This document shows, in pieces, positions 1-11,639 of a DNA stretch of 30,546 nt. Within the stretch, counting starts at the first letter, position 1; every line of letters starts with the position of its first letter. The DNA is from Priapulus caudatus (Eukaryota > Priapulida > Priapulimorpha > Priapulimorphida > Priapulidae): positions 3,245-33,790 of the forward strand of contig NW_014579302.1 in the NCBI RefSeq assembly GCF_000485595.1. Direction: 5' to 3'. The notes under the pieces were generated by a model. That model saw only the letters and a list, made by a program, of their open reading frames with translations, did not search any database and was not told where the DNA came from. The position numbers were made by a program, and so were the translations under genes.

Positions 1-300
1 TTAATAATCTATATATATATATATCTTGGAATATGTAGCCCTCTCTCTCTCTCTCTGTAGATCCCGACACAGTCGTCAACTTTGAAGAGCAGGGATTTGA
101 CCACTTGCTTGAGTACTAGAGCTTCTTTGGTCGGACCAACCTCTCCTCATCCTCTAGACGGATATTTCGTCTGCAGAGAATTCAATTAGTCGCGGTACAT
201 ATCATTCTGTACTGCTCTCTCTCTCTCTTAATAGTCTTCATTAATGAATTTGAAGGTATGTGTGGTTCTTGTTAATAGTGGCATACGGCATTATTGTATG
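1..300. repeat. microsatellite-bearing flank without a gene
   Basis: A short TA run lies near 9-24 and CT runs near 41-56 and 216-228. Between them is ordinary sequence with no convincing open frame. The nearest ATG frame (244-447) runs straight into the R1 repeat and has no recognisable domain. Copies A and B also carry CT microsatellites, so this edge may be another degraded piece of the same repeated segment, but I cannot align it confidently. Confidence 0.5.
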
Positions 301-309
301 CTATCTGAA

Positions 310-1130
310 GGTAGTCAGTGCACGTCTTGTAGTAATCGCACACGATTGTCCGTCCAGTCTAACAGGCTTGGCGAAAAATCTTTAACAAGCCGCCCTCGAC
401 GCTACCCGGTCGCCATGATTCGCAGACGTGCGGGGGGTTTGCCGTGATAAGGACTCGGGCGATGACCCAATTTGCGGGTCAGCGTTCAAGGCTTCAGAAT
501 GTCAATGAGGTGTAATGGCCAAGGGGGAATAGTTTCCCTATAATTTAAGGTATCGCGACCGAATTACGGATCGCCGTGCGGCACAATCTGAAAACGAGCT
601 CGACCTATGCTCTTAATCTTTTCCGTGTAGAGTGTGCATGGCAGAAACATCACCCAGTGCAAAATTGTTGAGTCTCAACATGGTCACAAAAGCAGTGCTG
701 TGTCTGATGGTGGACTAAGATCAGAGATGGATAAGCGCACCAACATTTTCTGGGAGGATCATGTCCCCTATGGACCAGAGCTGACACAATACTTTTTTTG
801 TCCATTCCAGCGCTCCTGCCCTTCTACCCATTTTTTATCCTTTATTCGAAAGGACCACCTGAATATGTGGCTTCTGCACGTTGAGAACGAGTCAGTCGTC
901 CTCGATTATTCTTCTATTGCACCTCCATAGCAGGTAAGCCCGCCTTAAACCACTGCATCTTTCGCTTCTCGAACTATTTGCTCAGAACAAAGGAGATCTG
1001 ACATGAAATGCTCTGTGCTTATCAGCAGCATGCGTGTGTGCGATCTGCTAAGGACATCATTTGCAGTTCATTGCCAAAGACCAAATAAGTTTTTTTGTTG
1101 AACACCCAAGGCTTTACGTGCTACCTTAAA
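310..1130 (+). repeat. R1: degraded copy of the dispersed R block
   Basis: This stretch aligns by eye to the R block of copy B (about 12560-13262). Shared landmarks in order are a GTCCGTCC trace, GGGGGAATA near 525, TAAGGTAT near 546, GCTCGACCTATGCTCTTAA near 598, the CATCACC / CAGTGC segment near 650, a CTTTTTTTGTCC...CCAGCGCT acceptor-like segment near 793, and a TTTGTTGAACA segment near 1094. R1 is longer than the copy B version because of many small insertions, the same pattern seen in copy A. The frames here (for example 634-930) are chance openings in repeat DNA. Confidence 0.6.
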
Positions 1131-1249
1131 TACAATTCTCCTCTCTCTCTTGCACTAGTCCCCGATCCAGCCTTGCTATCAGAGTGCCCCCGATGAATCG
1201 TTCCGGTCGTCCTTCACCCCGGTGCGATCCGTTTCCCTGTCAGCTCAGC

Positions 1250-2030
1250 TCTCGTGCTGGAACAAATGCTAGCTCGCTCGACGTTTACCGGTCACGATCA
1301 TTCGGGTGAGCGTGGGGGGGTCAATACCCCGAAACGACGCTGGGATGTCGAAGGCCTCTCCGCTCACACCCCCCCCGCATCTACCGGCCTTGCCGTCAAG
1401 GGCACAAGGTCCAAGAAGGTTGTAAATAAGAGGGGAGACATTCATCCTTAACTGTAGGTATAGGGACGGGAAATGCCAGATATCGCGGCAAAAATCTCAA
1501 AACGGCTCGCCTGGCTTGTGCCATAGTCGTGAATTGTATATAGCATCATGGTAGGAAAAGCAATCACATGCTGCCGACAACTTTGGGAGGTCACAGGTTC
1601 AGAAGAGTCAATCGGGCCAGGGCCAGATTTGAGAACATTTTACTCTGAGGACATGGTCTGACGGAGCCAATTTGATAAAACTTTTTTGTTTCAGCGGGAC
1701 CTACCATTTTTATGCTGTTTAGAAAGGACATTGAATGTTTTCCACTGACGTCGGCGAAGAGTAAGTGTCTGATGACCTTTTGACCCTCAACAGAGGGAGG
1801 TTAAAAACATTGGATCCTGAACTGCCTCAATGACGTCCAGCTGTTGTTCATATTGCATGGCACATCCTGGATTTGTTAATGTTACTGTGCTTAGAAAGAA
1901 TTTGACTGCTGGAGTTTGTAGTAGAATCTATACATGCCTGAAATGTTTGCAGCTACAATGTCACAATGAAATTTCAAAAAGCCTCAACATTGCTTTGAGA
2001 AGGTTTATGCTCCTTAAATCGCGTATATGC
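1250..2030 (+). repeat. R2: second degraded copy of the R block
   Basis: It lies in tandem behind R1. Landmarks shared with 12660-13270 are ATTCGGG near 1299, the G run near 1312, GGGAGGTCACAGGT near 1583, CTTTTTTGTTTCAGCG near 1680, GAAGAGTAAGTGTCTGAT near 1756, CTTTTGACCCTCAA near 1776 and GGTTTATGCTCCTTAAATC near 2001. It carries additional sequence relative to the other copies between about 1830 and 1960. No coding potential is supported. Confidence 0.6.
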
Positions 2031-3205
2031 TAGTGGCATTCTGTACTGTCAGTGTGTTAATTATGCCATGCCAGTGAGCATGCAGTGATTGGTGGGTTGA
2101 TAGTATGGTGGTAGTTTTGCCTGCGTTAATTACGTACAGTGGCACTCTCTATTGCAGCCTGTTAGGAGGCGTAACATGGGATTTGTTTCTCAATTGCGTT
2201 GGCGAGTACGCTGTGAGTTAGTGGCCAACGGCATGCCCATTTTACAGTGAATTCACACATTAACTCTCTCTCACCAATGGTTACTTAGGAGAAATGAGCA
2301 TGAGTTATATATAACTCATGAGATCTGCTAGTGTACATTATGAATAGTTGGAATAGTCACTAGCACTCAAATAATTACCAGAGTGAGGTCTGTGGATTTC
2401 CAGACGTTAATGTTCTCCTCATCAAAGTTTTCAGCACCAATATTTAAAGAACGGCAATGTGTACGTTCTTGGCTTATTCGGTCACTTAATCACTGGGCTT
2501 ACCTTTGTTTTGTTTGCGTTTTATAGGTGTTACGGGACAACAATGGTACCACGAAAACATCTAGTTTAGGCGCACGCGATTTGTATCAAACACAATGGGC
2601 ATTTGGAGTTATGCAGAATTGTCAATGGTTGACTAAAATGATGTGTACGCAACTGGTATCCTGCATATCTGCGGCTAACAAGGTGTCACTACGCACAACT
2701 TAAAGTTACGTTATAACCGTAGCAACAAGCTCAGATAGGCCCGCTCTGTGGCTCTTGTTTTCTAAGCTGTCTGTATATATATTATAGCACCCTGAATGCT
2801 GCGTAGTATTGTCATCGAAAATGTAGGCAAACACGGAGGCAAAAACCATTACTTCTCCCATGGGGGTGAACTGGCCACTTCTATTCTAATAAACGTGCAC
2901 ACTGTCCAATGGCAGATGTGTATTAATTTCACTCTCACGCAGCGAAATATGTCGCCTGCTGAATATATTGGATTTTAGCCTGGTGAATTTCGAGCGAACT
3001 CAATGAATTAGGTTATCTCTACTTTTTGGACTTTATCACCAGACGTACGAAGGGCCGAATGCCATCTGTTGCCATATTTGATTCACTTGCACGCGCCATC
3101 TCCGCGTGGCAGGCTATAGCCGTAGTGATAAATTAGTGACCCGATTAAGACGTTTAGCAGTATGAAGTAGGATGCAGTGCTTAGGGTTAGTTTTAGTGTT
3201 TAAGT
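2031..3205. other. gene-less stretch, nothing recognised
   Basis: About 1.2 kb without a supported gene. The only frame over 50 codons (2796-2978) has no recognisable domain and no flanking splice or promoter logic. I see no tandem array, RNA gene or terminal inverted repeat here. It may be unique intergenic DNA or an old unrecognised repeat. Confidence 0.4.
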
Positions 3206-3890
3206 AGTAATACTCCCGATATGTCGATTATAATCGAAAATCGATCGATTATAGTCTCAAATTCGATAATCGATTATGAAACAAATAATCGATTATCAAA
3301 ATTACAAAAAAAAAAAAAAGTGTGTTAGTCCAGAGACACCTTCATGAATCACGTACTGTTACATTAGGTCTCTCTATTGCAGAGCGGGGTTAGCTTGTAT
3401 TATAGACATGGACAAATTGACAGTTGTCTTTGTTTTCGTTTTGACACGTTGATCCCCAGATGTTATCCGTAGATGAATTCTACTTCTCCGGTATTGTTGT
3501 CTACATCAATGGTTGAGAGGAATATTCCATGGCAGGACATAACTCGGTACACAGCTACACTATTAGAACCACAACACAACTTACTTACTTATAATAAAGA
3601 ACAAGTCTTGATCATGTGTTGCTTAAACCTTTAATGTTAATAAACGGCCATTTAGAAGCCGATTTCTTTTTAAATTGATTAAATACTGTATAGGAACAGA
3701 CATTGATGTATACTACGAACCATTCACAGAGAGTTAATACATGATCATAAACATATAAATATTGAACGTGAATGCTATGATTAATTGTATATACAAAGTA
3801 AGATTAATTAATCCTATGCTATTATTAACGGATTATCCGATTATAATCATTATCGATCGTTTAAGGGAACATAATCGATATTGAAAATTC
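3206..3890. repeat. AT-rich palindrome cluster, possible MITE
   Basis: Bases 3216-3300 contain repeated ATCGATTAT-type palindromes (including CGATTATAATCG and CGATCGAT), followed by an A run at 3305-3319. A matching inverted cluster lies at about 3825-3880 (CCGATTATAATC, ATCGATCG, ATAATCGATATT). The two clusters face each other across roughly 530 bp of AT-rich sequence with no gene. This resembles the ends of a non-autonomous DNA transposon, but because the motifs are themselves palindromic I cannot fix exact termini or a target duplication. Confidence 0.4.
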
Positions 3891-3924
3891 AGCCGATTCC
3901 CTGGCATGGTTAATACTTGCGAAC

Positions 3925-4900
3925 ATTTGATTGACGACGTAGCCGGTTTAGCGATGGAAACAGGCTTTCACCTTTTGCAGTTCAGAAACAAAGGCCAGTA
4001 CGTAGCAGCAGCCAGGACCATCAGTGAGCACTGTCGCTCATGCGGCCCTTGTTTTCAGCTCAGCTGCGGAAGTCGCTCTTACCAGCTTGTAGATTGCCAA
4101 TGATGATTGCCCGTCCGTCCGTCCGTCTGTCCGTCCGTCGTCCGTCCGTCCGTCGTCGTCCGTCAACAAGTTGGCCACAAATTTAACTGCTCTACATACG
4201 CGTACTGATAATTCGGAGATGTCGGGGGGGATCGCGAATAAGGCCTCAGGAGACCAATTTGGAGAGGTTCAACGGTTCCCAAAGCGTCCAAGAGGCGGTA
4301 AATGGGCAGGGGGAATATTTCCCCTTGACACTTAAGCGGTATAGGAGATAATACGGCCACTTGACCGCGCCTCACAATTCTGAACGGTCTCCGACCATTA
4401 TGCTCTCACTTAATATTCACGGTGTCATAGTGGTGCATGGGCAGGTAAACCTGAGTCCTAACCCACTCCGCCGCAAAACTTATCTTGACCGTCCGGTACA
4501 GCGTCACCTACGCTGGCCATGCCAGTGGCGGGACAAGCTCAGAGATCGCCATTTTGCTCGGACGGACAGGCAGTGGCTGCCTAATTGTACAGAGTGAAAT
4601 ACTTTTGTCGTGTTTCAGCCGCTAGACTACCATTCTATCCTTTGATTGAAAGGGCCATACAAATGTACTTTTCCGCTGACGGTGGCGAAGAGTAACGTGT
4701 CTGATACCCCATCTTGACCCTCAGAGGAGGGTTAAACAAATGATTTGCTTGACTCGTTAAAAAGGACTGAACTGCCCTTTTGCTAATTGTGCGGCATCGT
4801 GCGTCCAGGGCTCAGTTGCCACAGCTTCACTTGCCCCCGCCCAAAGGCAAAAGGTTTGTTTGAACAGGTTCTACGCTCTCCTTAATCATATGATTTTCTT
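3925..4900 (+). repeat. R3: R block of copy A
   Basis: Same order of landmarks as R4 in copy B: GACGACGTAGCCGG, CAGTTCAGAAACAAAGGCC, the CGTCC microsatellite, the ATTCGG / ATGTCGGGGGG segment, GGGGGAATATTTCCCC, TTTTGTCGTGTTTCAGCCGC and GAGGAGGGTTAAAC. The 65-codon frame at 3906-4103 lies inside this block and is not supported as a gene. Confidence 0.7.
4109..4164. repeat. GTCC/CGTC microsatellite (copy A)
   Basis: Tandem CGTCC units with interruptions (TCTGTCC, CGTCGTC). The matching array in copy B at 12603-12660 is more regular. Confidence 0.85.
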
Positions 4901-5127
4901 AAAGCAGTCTGTATTAGCCCCGAGCTAACGCTCCCAATTGGGAGTGGTCCCAACTTTGATATCTTTTAATGAATTGATAATGAACTGGACTCTAACCCTA
5001 CCTTAACCTACCGATAATGACATTAAATCCTCATCACACCTAAAATATTAACCGCCGGATTTCTAACCGTAGGCTGTATTTTCAATCCCACACAGCGCAC
5101 CGCATTAATAAAGTCCGCTAAACTGCA

Positions 5128-5716
5128 ACGGTCTGGATACGAGGCCCAGCGAAATTCTCGTGTTGCGCAACCAGCTGTGGAAGGCAGAGTTTTAGTTGCG
5201 ATGCAGCCGTACACGGCCCGCACACCAACACCCGTAAGTATGAGCGAGGTGACAGATGGTGGGAAACCCTCGCCCCGTGCCGACTGCGTCTAGTGCCGCT
5301 ATATCTATCGGTAAAGTACGCACGCGTCTCAGTAATGAGAGCGTGTCTTGTAGCCTAAACGGAATATAAACCTGTCCACTATCAAGCAATGACAGCCACG
5401 ATGAAGGAGCATCGAAATGCGTGGCATTAGTGTAAAAATGATCTTTGACCAGGCCGCCAGACAGCTTGCACAGTGACGTGTGTTTTCCCAGTCAGTTTCG
5501 TCCGTTGCTTACCTATCTCTTGTCAAACCCGGACTCACGACGGTCACCTTTGTACACGCCACCACCTTATCCGCACAGCAGTTCCTCGATGCCGCCACGT
5601 GCGCTGTACTGGCTATAATTGTCAACGAATGGGGCAGATGGGCTAGCGATTGTCAGGACGTGCGTGGAAAGTCGCAGGGAACCCTACGGCCTGGGGTCGC
5701 ATGTAAGAATTCGCAT
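5128..5716 (+). pseudogene. gag/zinc-knuckle remnant, copy A (broken)
   Basis: Homologous to the copy B gag-like frame at 13461-13997. Individual words are conserved (GTTGCGCAA, AGTTGCGATGCAGC, GACAGCCACGATGAAGGAGC, CTATAATTGTCAACGA, CGTGGAAAGTCGCAGGGAA), but numerous small insertions throw the frame repeatedly, so the CCHC knuckle cannot be read in one frame. The breaks look like read noise rather than selection-free decay. Confidence 0.65.
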
Positions 5717-6210
5717 GCGTGCGGTCACTACCCACCACCCGGCGTTTCCAATCTTTTACCTCATTGTGTTAACCTACTGTCTGTGCCTGTGTGACGTTGC
5801 ATCTTATTGAGCGTGACTATTAGTTCATTCTTTAAACATGCAGGCTTAGGGTCTTTGCACCTATAGCATTCCTATATCTAATCTTGATGTCTTATTTGTT
5901 TTATCGTAGTGAGCTTGCTTCTGAGTAGGTGCCAATAATCCTTTCCTATATTTCTAAATGTAAGTGGCTTATCAGCTGTGTAGTTGCACTGACCGGTCAC
6001 CGCACCACTCAGCACCTTTGTGTAACTATCGTAAGTGTATTATTCCTATTAAATGCAGAAGATCCTTGAATAATTTTATTCTTGTGTCGGCAACTGTCTC
6101 ACTCTTTTGTGCTTTGATATTAAGTTTAAACATTTCTACACACTTCTTGTAGCGGAGAACCCCGCCTACATGTGATAACAGGCCCAGCGTAAATTGGCTT
6201 CGGTAGTATA

Positions 6211-6255
6211 GATGACCATGCCATATGATATATATATATAATATACATGGATATA
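6211..6255. repeat. AT microsatellite (copy A)
   Basis: ATATATAT run, counterpart of 14500-14519 in copy B. Confidence 0.7.
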
Positions 6256-6763
6256 TATGGGTTGCTTTAAACAGATACCTCCGCGACACACGTCGTCTAA
6301 ACACTAAAATTAGTATATTTTTGCCTCCATGACGACCCCCAGGCTCGATCTGGGCTGCCCCATTGATTTGCCTCAACTATGAGAACGGCCAGCGTTGGCA
6401 TCCCGGTTGAGAACGTAACCGTATCATTGGCCGAGCCTTCATTCTCCAGTCATTAACGTTTCAGTCGCCTTAGTCTTAAGTAGCCATTGCAGAAAGAACA
6501 TAACTAGATATATGGAATTTAAAATTTCCCCTTCTTAGCTCGCGACCACGAAAAATCGTGAATAACTTCAAACAAATGTATATAGTTGCCACAACAAAAT
6601 GACCATGCATACACTTTGTATCGTTGTATCACATCTCGTCCCAGTATTATTCAGGATTTACATAACTACACTTTTAACAATTGAGTGTTGACGCAATTTT
6701 TCCGCGTTTCTGGACTATACGTTCTATGTCTATGTCGACCACGATTAACCGCCGAACAACGAT

Positions 6764-6884
6764 CTATCGCGATGGCACCATTTCTTTTTGCGCGATAGTC
6801 GCGAGTTTCCTCTGACACTGACTCACTCTAACCCACACAAAGTCACCAACTGTCGTCGGTGGGGCTGGCATTGGTCAGAGGACA
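6764..6884. repeat. double hairpin, copy A version
   Basis: Counterpart of the hairpins at 15012-15127. CTATCGCG / CGCGATAG and TTTCCTCTGAC / GTCAGAGGA arms are still recognisable, with extra bases in the loops and arms. Confidence 0.6.
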
Positions 6885-7039
6885 AATCGTTAGGCCGCCA
6901 AACAGATCAAGTGACACGCACGTTAGTCTCGCGCCTCTGAGGAGAGTTGCGGCCAGCAATGTCGAGGTAGGTTCTCTACCGTCTAGTATTACGCTATTAC
7001 ATTAGGTATTACTATTGCTATTTTAGACTTATTAGTACT

Positions 7040-7320
7040 TGCTGAAGTAGGGTCCTATGTCCCCGGCGTACTGCCAGACCCGTACTGCCGTATACCGGAC
7101 AGTCATCCTGAGGACTATTAATATGCCTGCACCGTACCTGCCTAGCTCCACATAACGAGTCTATGGGAGGTCGCCTACCCTACGCCCTAACACCCTAACC
7201 CCTTACACCATAACCTAACCTACCCTAACCCTAACCATATCAATAGTGACACCTGACAGGTGTACGTTCCTGCAGTAAATGGGGAATGACCCTATGAGCA
7301 TTTAGTATTACTATTAGTAA
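7040..7320. mobile_element. foldback unit I, copy A version
   Basis: Degraded counterpart of 15225-15560: GGGTCCTATGTCCCC start, CTAATATGCCTG, CTCCACATAACGAGTC, a disordered TAACCC array near 7180-7235, and the closing GACCCTATGAGCATTAGT followed by ATTACTATTAGTAATACC. Confidence 0.6.
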
Positions 7321-7504
7321 TACCATAGCCTTATTACAATGTTTTACTTTCTTTGGACCCAATTAACTATTCATTGTGTTGCCTTGATAACAGCGCAGCT
7401 TGAACTTGCGGCCGTAAACCATGATTTTTCTGGATAGTTAGACTAACGCAGTTTAACATTACCGAGGAGGCGATACGTCAGGTATGTGCTTTGCAGTTGC
7501 CCAT

Positions 7505-7790
7505 TAGGCTCATAGGGTCTGTGGTCCCCCAGTGGTACTTGCCGGAACCGTAACTCTGCGGCGTACAGTCCGGCTATACCGGAACGTACCCTGGTCACTA
7601 TTGGATAATGATTAGGGTTAAGGTTGAGGGAGTAAGATAGGGCGGGACTCCTAGACTTGTTAGGTGAGTAGGGGTACGCGTCCGAATATTAGAATGAGCT
7701 TACCAGGGTTATGGTTTGCGGCTCATACGACCGACCCAGAGTACCTACGATAGCTACCGTGGACATAGACCCTTCGTCCCAACTTTTAGC
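7505..7790. mobile_element. foldback unit II, copy A version
   Basis: Degraded counterpart of 15725-15995: CTCATAGGGTCTGTGG start, TCCGGCTATACCGGAACG, ATTAGGGTTAAGG, GACTCCTAGACTTGTTAG, and GGACATAGACCCTT end. Confidence 0.6.
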
Positions 7791-8059
7791 CGACATAGCA
7801 ATTCGATTACAGGTGCTTTATTTTTAGACGTCGAAAAATATGATATAGTTAGATATATCGAGTTCCTAAGGTGTGACTAATAAAAATAACAATAATAGAA
7901 CTAGGCACTATCATATTGTATGTTAAATTAATATAAGATTATGGCAGCACTGCACAATCTATACATTACTATTACTAACAAGCACCATAGTCATCCCTTA
8001 TCAAAATTGCACATACAATAGTTTGCTCCAGTGTTTCCAGATTTTGGAGGTAGATAACG

Positions 8060-8530
8060 ATCATGAGATTAGAGCCATACTAGCCGCGTAGAGAGGGTCT
8101 ATGTCCTCAGCAGGTACTCATCGGAGGCGTACCCTGACGGTACAGTTCGATATATCTGAAAGCGTACCCTAGTCGGGACTATCTAATATGCAGACCGCTA
8201 CCTCGCCTACTCCACTAGACGAGTTTAGCGGAGTCGCCTACGGCCTACTCCCTCACATTTAACCCTATCTATACCTATACCCGTAACCCTAACATCTTGA
8301 TGATGGTTCAGGGGATTCAGGCGTTAGGGGAGGTAGGTGATAAGGCGACTCCCCATACACTCGTAGTGGTAGTCACGGCGAGCACGGTCCGGATAGTAGG
8401 TAGGACCGGTGTACCGTTCTGATATATCGAACCCTGTACGCCCACGGGCTAGCCCTCCGGCTTAAGTACCTGAGGGGACCCCACTTAGACCGCCTATCAC
8501 TTCATGCCCATACTAGCCCCCTATGCACAT
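8060..8530. mobile_element. foldback unit III, copy A version
   Basis: Degraded counterpart of 16279-16673: GAGAGGGTCTATGTCCTC start, TTCGATATATC core, CTAATATGCAG, CTCCACTAGACGAG, disordered TAACCC traces near 8270-8290, GACTCCCCATACACTCG on the other arm, and CCATACTAGCCC end. Confidence 0.6.
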
Positions 8531-9657
8531 TCTCCGATGTAACGAAGTTCAGATCTCTCCTTGGACCAGGTAATGAATTTATAACACATTTAGGTTTTTT
8601 ATCACACCAGGCCTTGATCATGCCCGGGTACCTATCCGCACTCTATACAATTGTGCAAATATCTCCGTGCTGCACTTATGGAATCATGGCAAGCCAAAAG
8701 AGTTTTCTCATCTCGCTTGTACTGGCCCTACCTATAAGCTGTCCCTACTACTGTATGCATCAGTACCTATGTAGTAAGTGTCCCACCTCCACCAACTGAG
8801 GCCCAGCCCTCCCCATGGTACTAGTGCGCCGTTTCAAATAAGATTTAAATGAGATTAAGCTGTTACCTACAGTCAGTCGCCTACACATGTTTAATTGTCT
8901 CAGCGACGCACAGTAAGCTAGGACCGCGCTCTGTAACGTTACTACTCATAGTCGCGCTACAGTTTGCTGTCAGGCCCAGCGCTTTTTCTTTTTTTGAATC
9001 ACTTTCATGACATTCGATTGTTCCGGATTGAGTGGCCAAGCCACCACAGTCGCCCTGGCCGATCTGATGTGTTTCAGGCCGCTCCCCCCGTTAGCCTATT
9101 CCACCTCCATCCATATCAGTCGGGACTCCATTCATGTTCCCGAGAATATGTACCATCATGGCCACCTTACTCCCCCCGGTTGTACATGCGCGCCATGCCC
9201 CACCGCGTGAGTAGCCCCCAATTAATTACTGTGCCCTAGAGACGTTTTCCCTCTATTTCTCTCACCCTTATTGTTTACTTCCTAGAGTAGAGGGAGCTTC
9301 GGTCGTTATCCTGTATGCAGCTTGTCTGTTGCCTTCATATGTCACATTTACAGTCTCTAGCAATATATCTCCACAACACCCCAATGCAGTACCAACACCG
9401 TATATCTAAAAGACGTGTACTCCCACATACCCTACAATGTGCTTCTGGCCTCCGTGGCAACCGTGTCCAGCTCACTTTGCCAAGCGATGTCAAGCATCAA
9501 TATGAAGGTCAACACACAGTCCGGTCACAATTTTGTCAAATTGCTCCCCTGGTAATTTCCCTGCCGTCGTAGTCACTTCTCTGCGGTCTGATACATACAG
9601 ATTCGTTCAGTCGACTCATTTGGTGTGCTCTCTAATTCACTTCCCTAGTTGACATTA

Positions 9658-9700
9658 CAGGGGCACGGAGCTAGGTAGCTAAACTGGACATGCTTGTACG
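9658..9700 (+). mobile_element. hAT-like end motif, copy A version
   Basis: CAGGGGCACGGAGCTAGG is a noisy version of the motif at 17485 in copy B. The partner end is not identified. Confidence 0.35.
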
Positions 9701-10397
9701 CAGGGCCGAGGGCGTTGGGGCGTCTGTGTGGTCCTCCCAGGCTATTTTTCCCAAGATCGTATGTTCTCGCAGGCCACGATGGTATTTGAGTGCACTTTTG
9801 ATACAAATGTACAGCCTTCATTTGACTATGACCCTTTATTTTTTTAGACTAGAACTATTCTCTTCATGCATGCAACAAGATGTGATCACGAAAGATCATA
9901 CATAATCATCGTAAACTTTTCGTTTATTTCTCAGAGACATGGTCGAACTAAACAACACTGTGTCTTATTTCCTCTCTCCCTCTCTGGGTGTGTGGTGTTG
10001 CGTTGCGTGCGGCCCGTCGCAGGGTAGCTGTGCCGTGGTCGCGTTGGCCCGTGCGAGCCGCAGGCGTATACCCCGTGTGCGGGTGGTCTAGCTGGGGACC
10101 GACCCACGTTAGGAACAGCAAGTGCCCTTGCTGTTCAGCTCGCAGCAAACACCCACACATCACCCCATCCTCCCAAGCTCTCCACTGCCTCCGGACCCGG
10201 CATCTGTGTCAAGTTGCCACAACTCTCTTTCGACTCCGCACTCCACATCTCTGCTCCCTGTGGCTTTAAATTTTGAATCTTCTCAACACAGCAAAAAGGG
10301 TTCGCATAACGCTGCATTCTGCCTACGGCCACTTCCAATTGGTATAAATCTAACCTATGCACCTCTCACTCTCCTCACTCTCTTAATTGCATACTCA

Positions 10398-10620
10398 TTT
10401 CTCCTCTCTCTCTCTCATATCTCTCTTCTTTCTCTCTCTGCTCTCTCTCCCTCTTCGTGCTCTCTCTCTCTCTGTCCTCTCTCTCATCTTCGTGCTCCTC
10501 TCTCTTCTCTCTGTCCACTCTCCTCGTTCTTATCTCTTCTTCTCTACTTCTCCCTCCCCCATTCTTATTCCTTCCCTCTCCCTTCTCCCTCTCTCTCTGT
10601 CTCCCTCTCCTCTCCTCGCC
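10398..10620. repeat. CT microsatellite (copy A)
   Basis: Interrupted CT/CTC tract with many inserted G, A and CG bases. It corresponds to the almost pure CT tract 18209-18450 of copy B. The long Ser/Leu-rich frames across it are artefacts of the repeat. Confidence 0.85.
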
Positions 10621-10712
10621 TCTTCTCCTGCCGAGTAAAAAATGGATATTAAAAAGAGGATTTTCAACAGTGTGAATCTATTTAAATAAATCGATTAAGT
10701 TAATTCATTTTT

Positions 10713-10855
10713 CCAGATGGGGAGGGTCACAATTGGAGAAACTTATTCCTGAAGTCCACTTTTTATTGTGGTAAACTACTTGGCCAGAGACAGTGATAAT
10801 AAGAGCGTGCACGGGATCTATGTTATGAGTCAGCTGGCACGATACAAAGCAGCTT
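10713..10855 (+). pseudogene. KMT5A/SETD8-like SET exon, copy A (broken)
   Basis: Counterpart of the intact exon at 18542-18671. The acceptor (TTTTTCCAGA), GTCACAATTGGAGAAACTT, TTTTTATTGTGG, TGGCCAGAGACAG, GAGCGTGCACGGG and the donor TTCTGGTTAGTA are all present, but extra bases shift the frame several times and no methyltransferase sequence can be read through. Insertions dominate the differences, matching the rest of copy A. Confidence 0.65.
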
Positions 10856-11639
10856 TCTGGTTAGTAGAAATGGATCGTTATGTTATATGCCTCTCGAGCA
10901 TTTGTACAAACTCATGTTTTATAAGAGACGGTGCCGGCTTGATTCTGATGTCCTCAATTTGATTTTTCGCTCGGTCAAAATTACGTTCTGTACAAACGTT
11001 TTTGTATTTGATATATTGAATGCTAATGGACATACCTTCATAGATCTGCACCAGCTAAATTTATGATCACAATTATCTCTCAAATGTGAGGCGACACTCC
11101 TCGTCAGTGGTTTTCTCGCTTGAACATGTCAATAGCGTATTCCATTGTAGACTTCCAACTTATATTACAGCGTATTGATGCTTTGAGGATAGCATTTTGT
11201 AGCATCAATTGACATAGTCAGAAGTAGCTTGTAGAATCGATGGCATGCTAGATGCAGCAGATAGCCACAACAATTGTGCACTTTTGATGAGAAAAGCATG
11301 AAATTTCTAGATAGATTAGATATATACATGATGTTTATTTGAAGATCTGGAGGGAATGTCAGATTTTGACCTCTGAAGACCTGTGAGGACTTGGTCTAAA
11401 TCCAATGGCCGCCATTCACCGTGTCTTAAATGTTCAAAGCGCTAATTGGAACCAAATGGCTTAGAAAGACATTAAGGTGTCGGATTCCAACTAAATTGGG
11501 GGATGACATTATTTGGTGATACCTTTGAGATCGACTGAACTCCAAGGACAGCGCTTATAGGCAAGGTCAAGCTCGATTTACGTCTTTAAAAAAGTCAAAT
11601 ATCTATTTTCACATATCCTATTGGTAAGTGTTCAACACA

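Noticed and set aside
634-930. 98-codon frame
   Set aside because: Lies wholly in the degraded R1 repeat. The corresponding sequence in R4 is not open.
10122-10675. 176-codon and overlapping frames in copy A
   Set aside because: They read the interrupted CT tract, with no domain and no counterpart frame in copy B.
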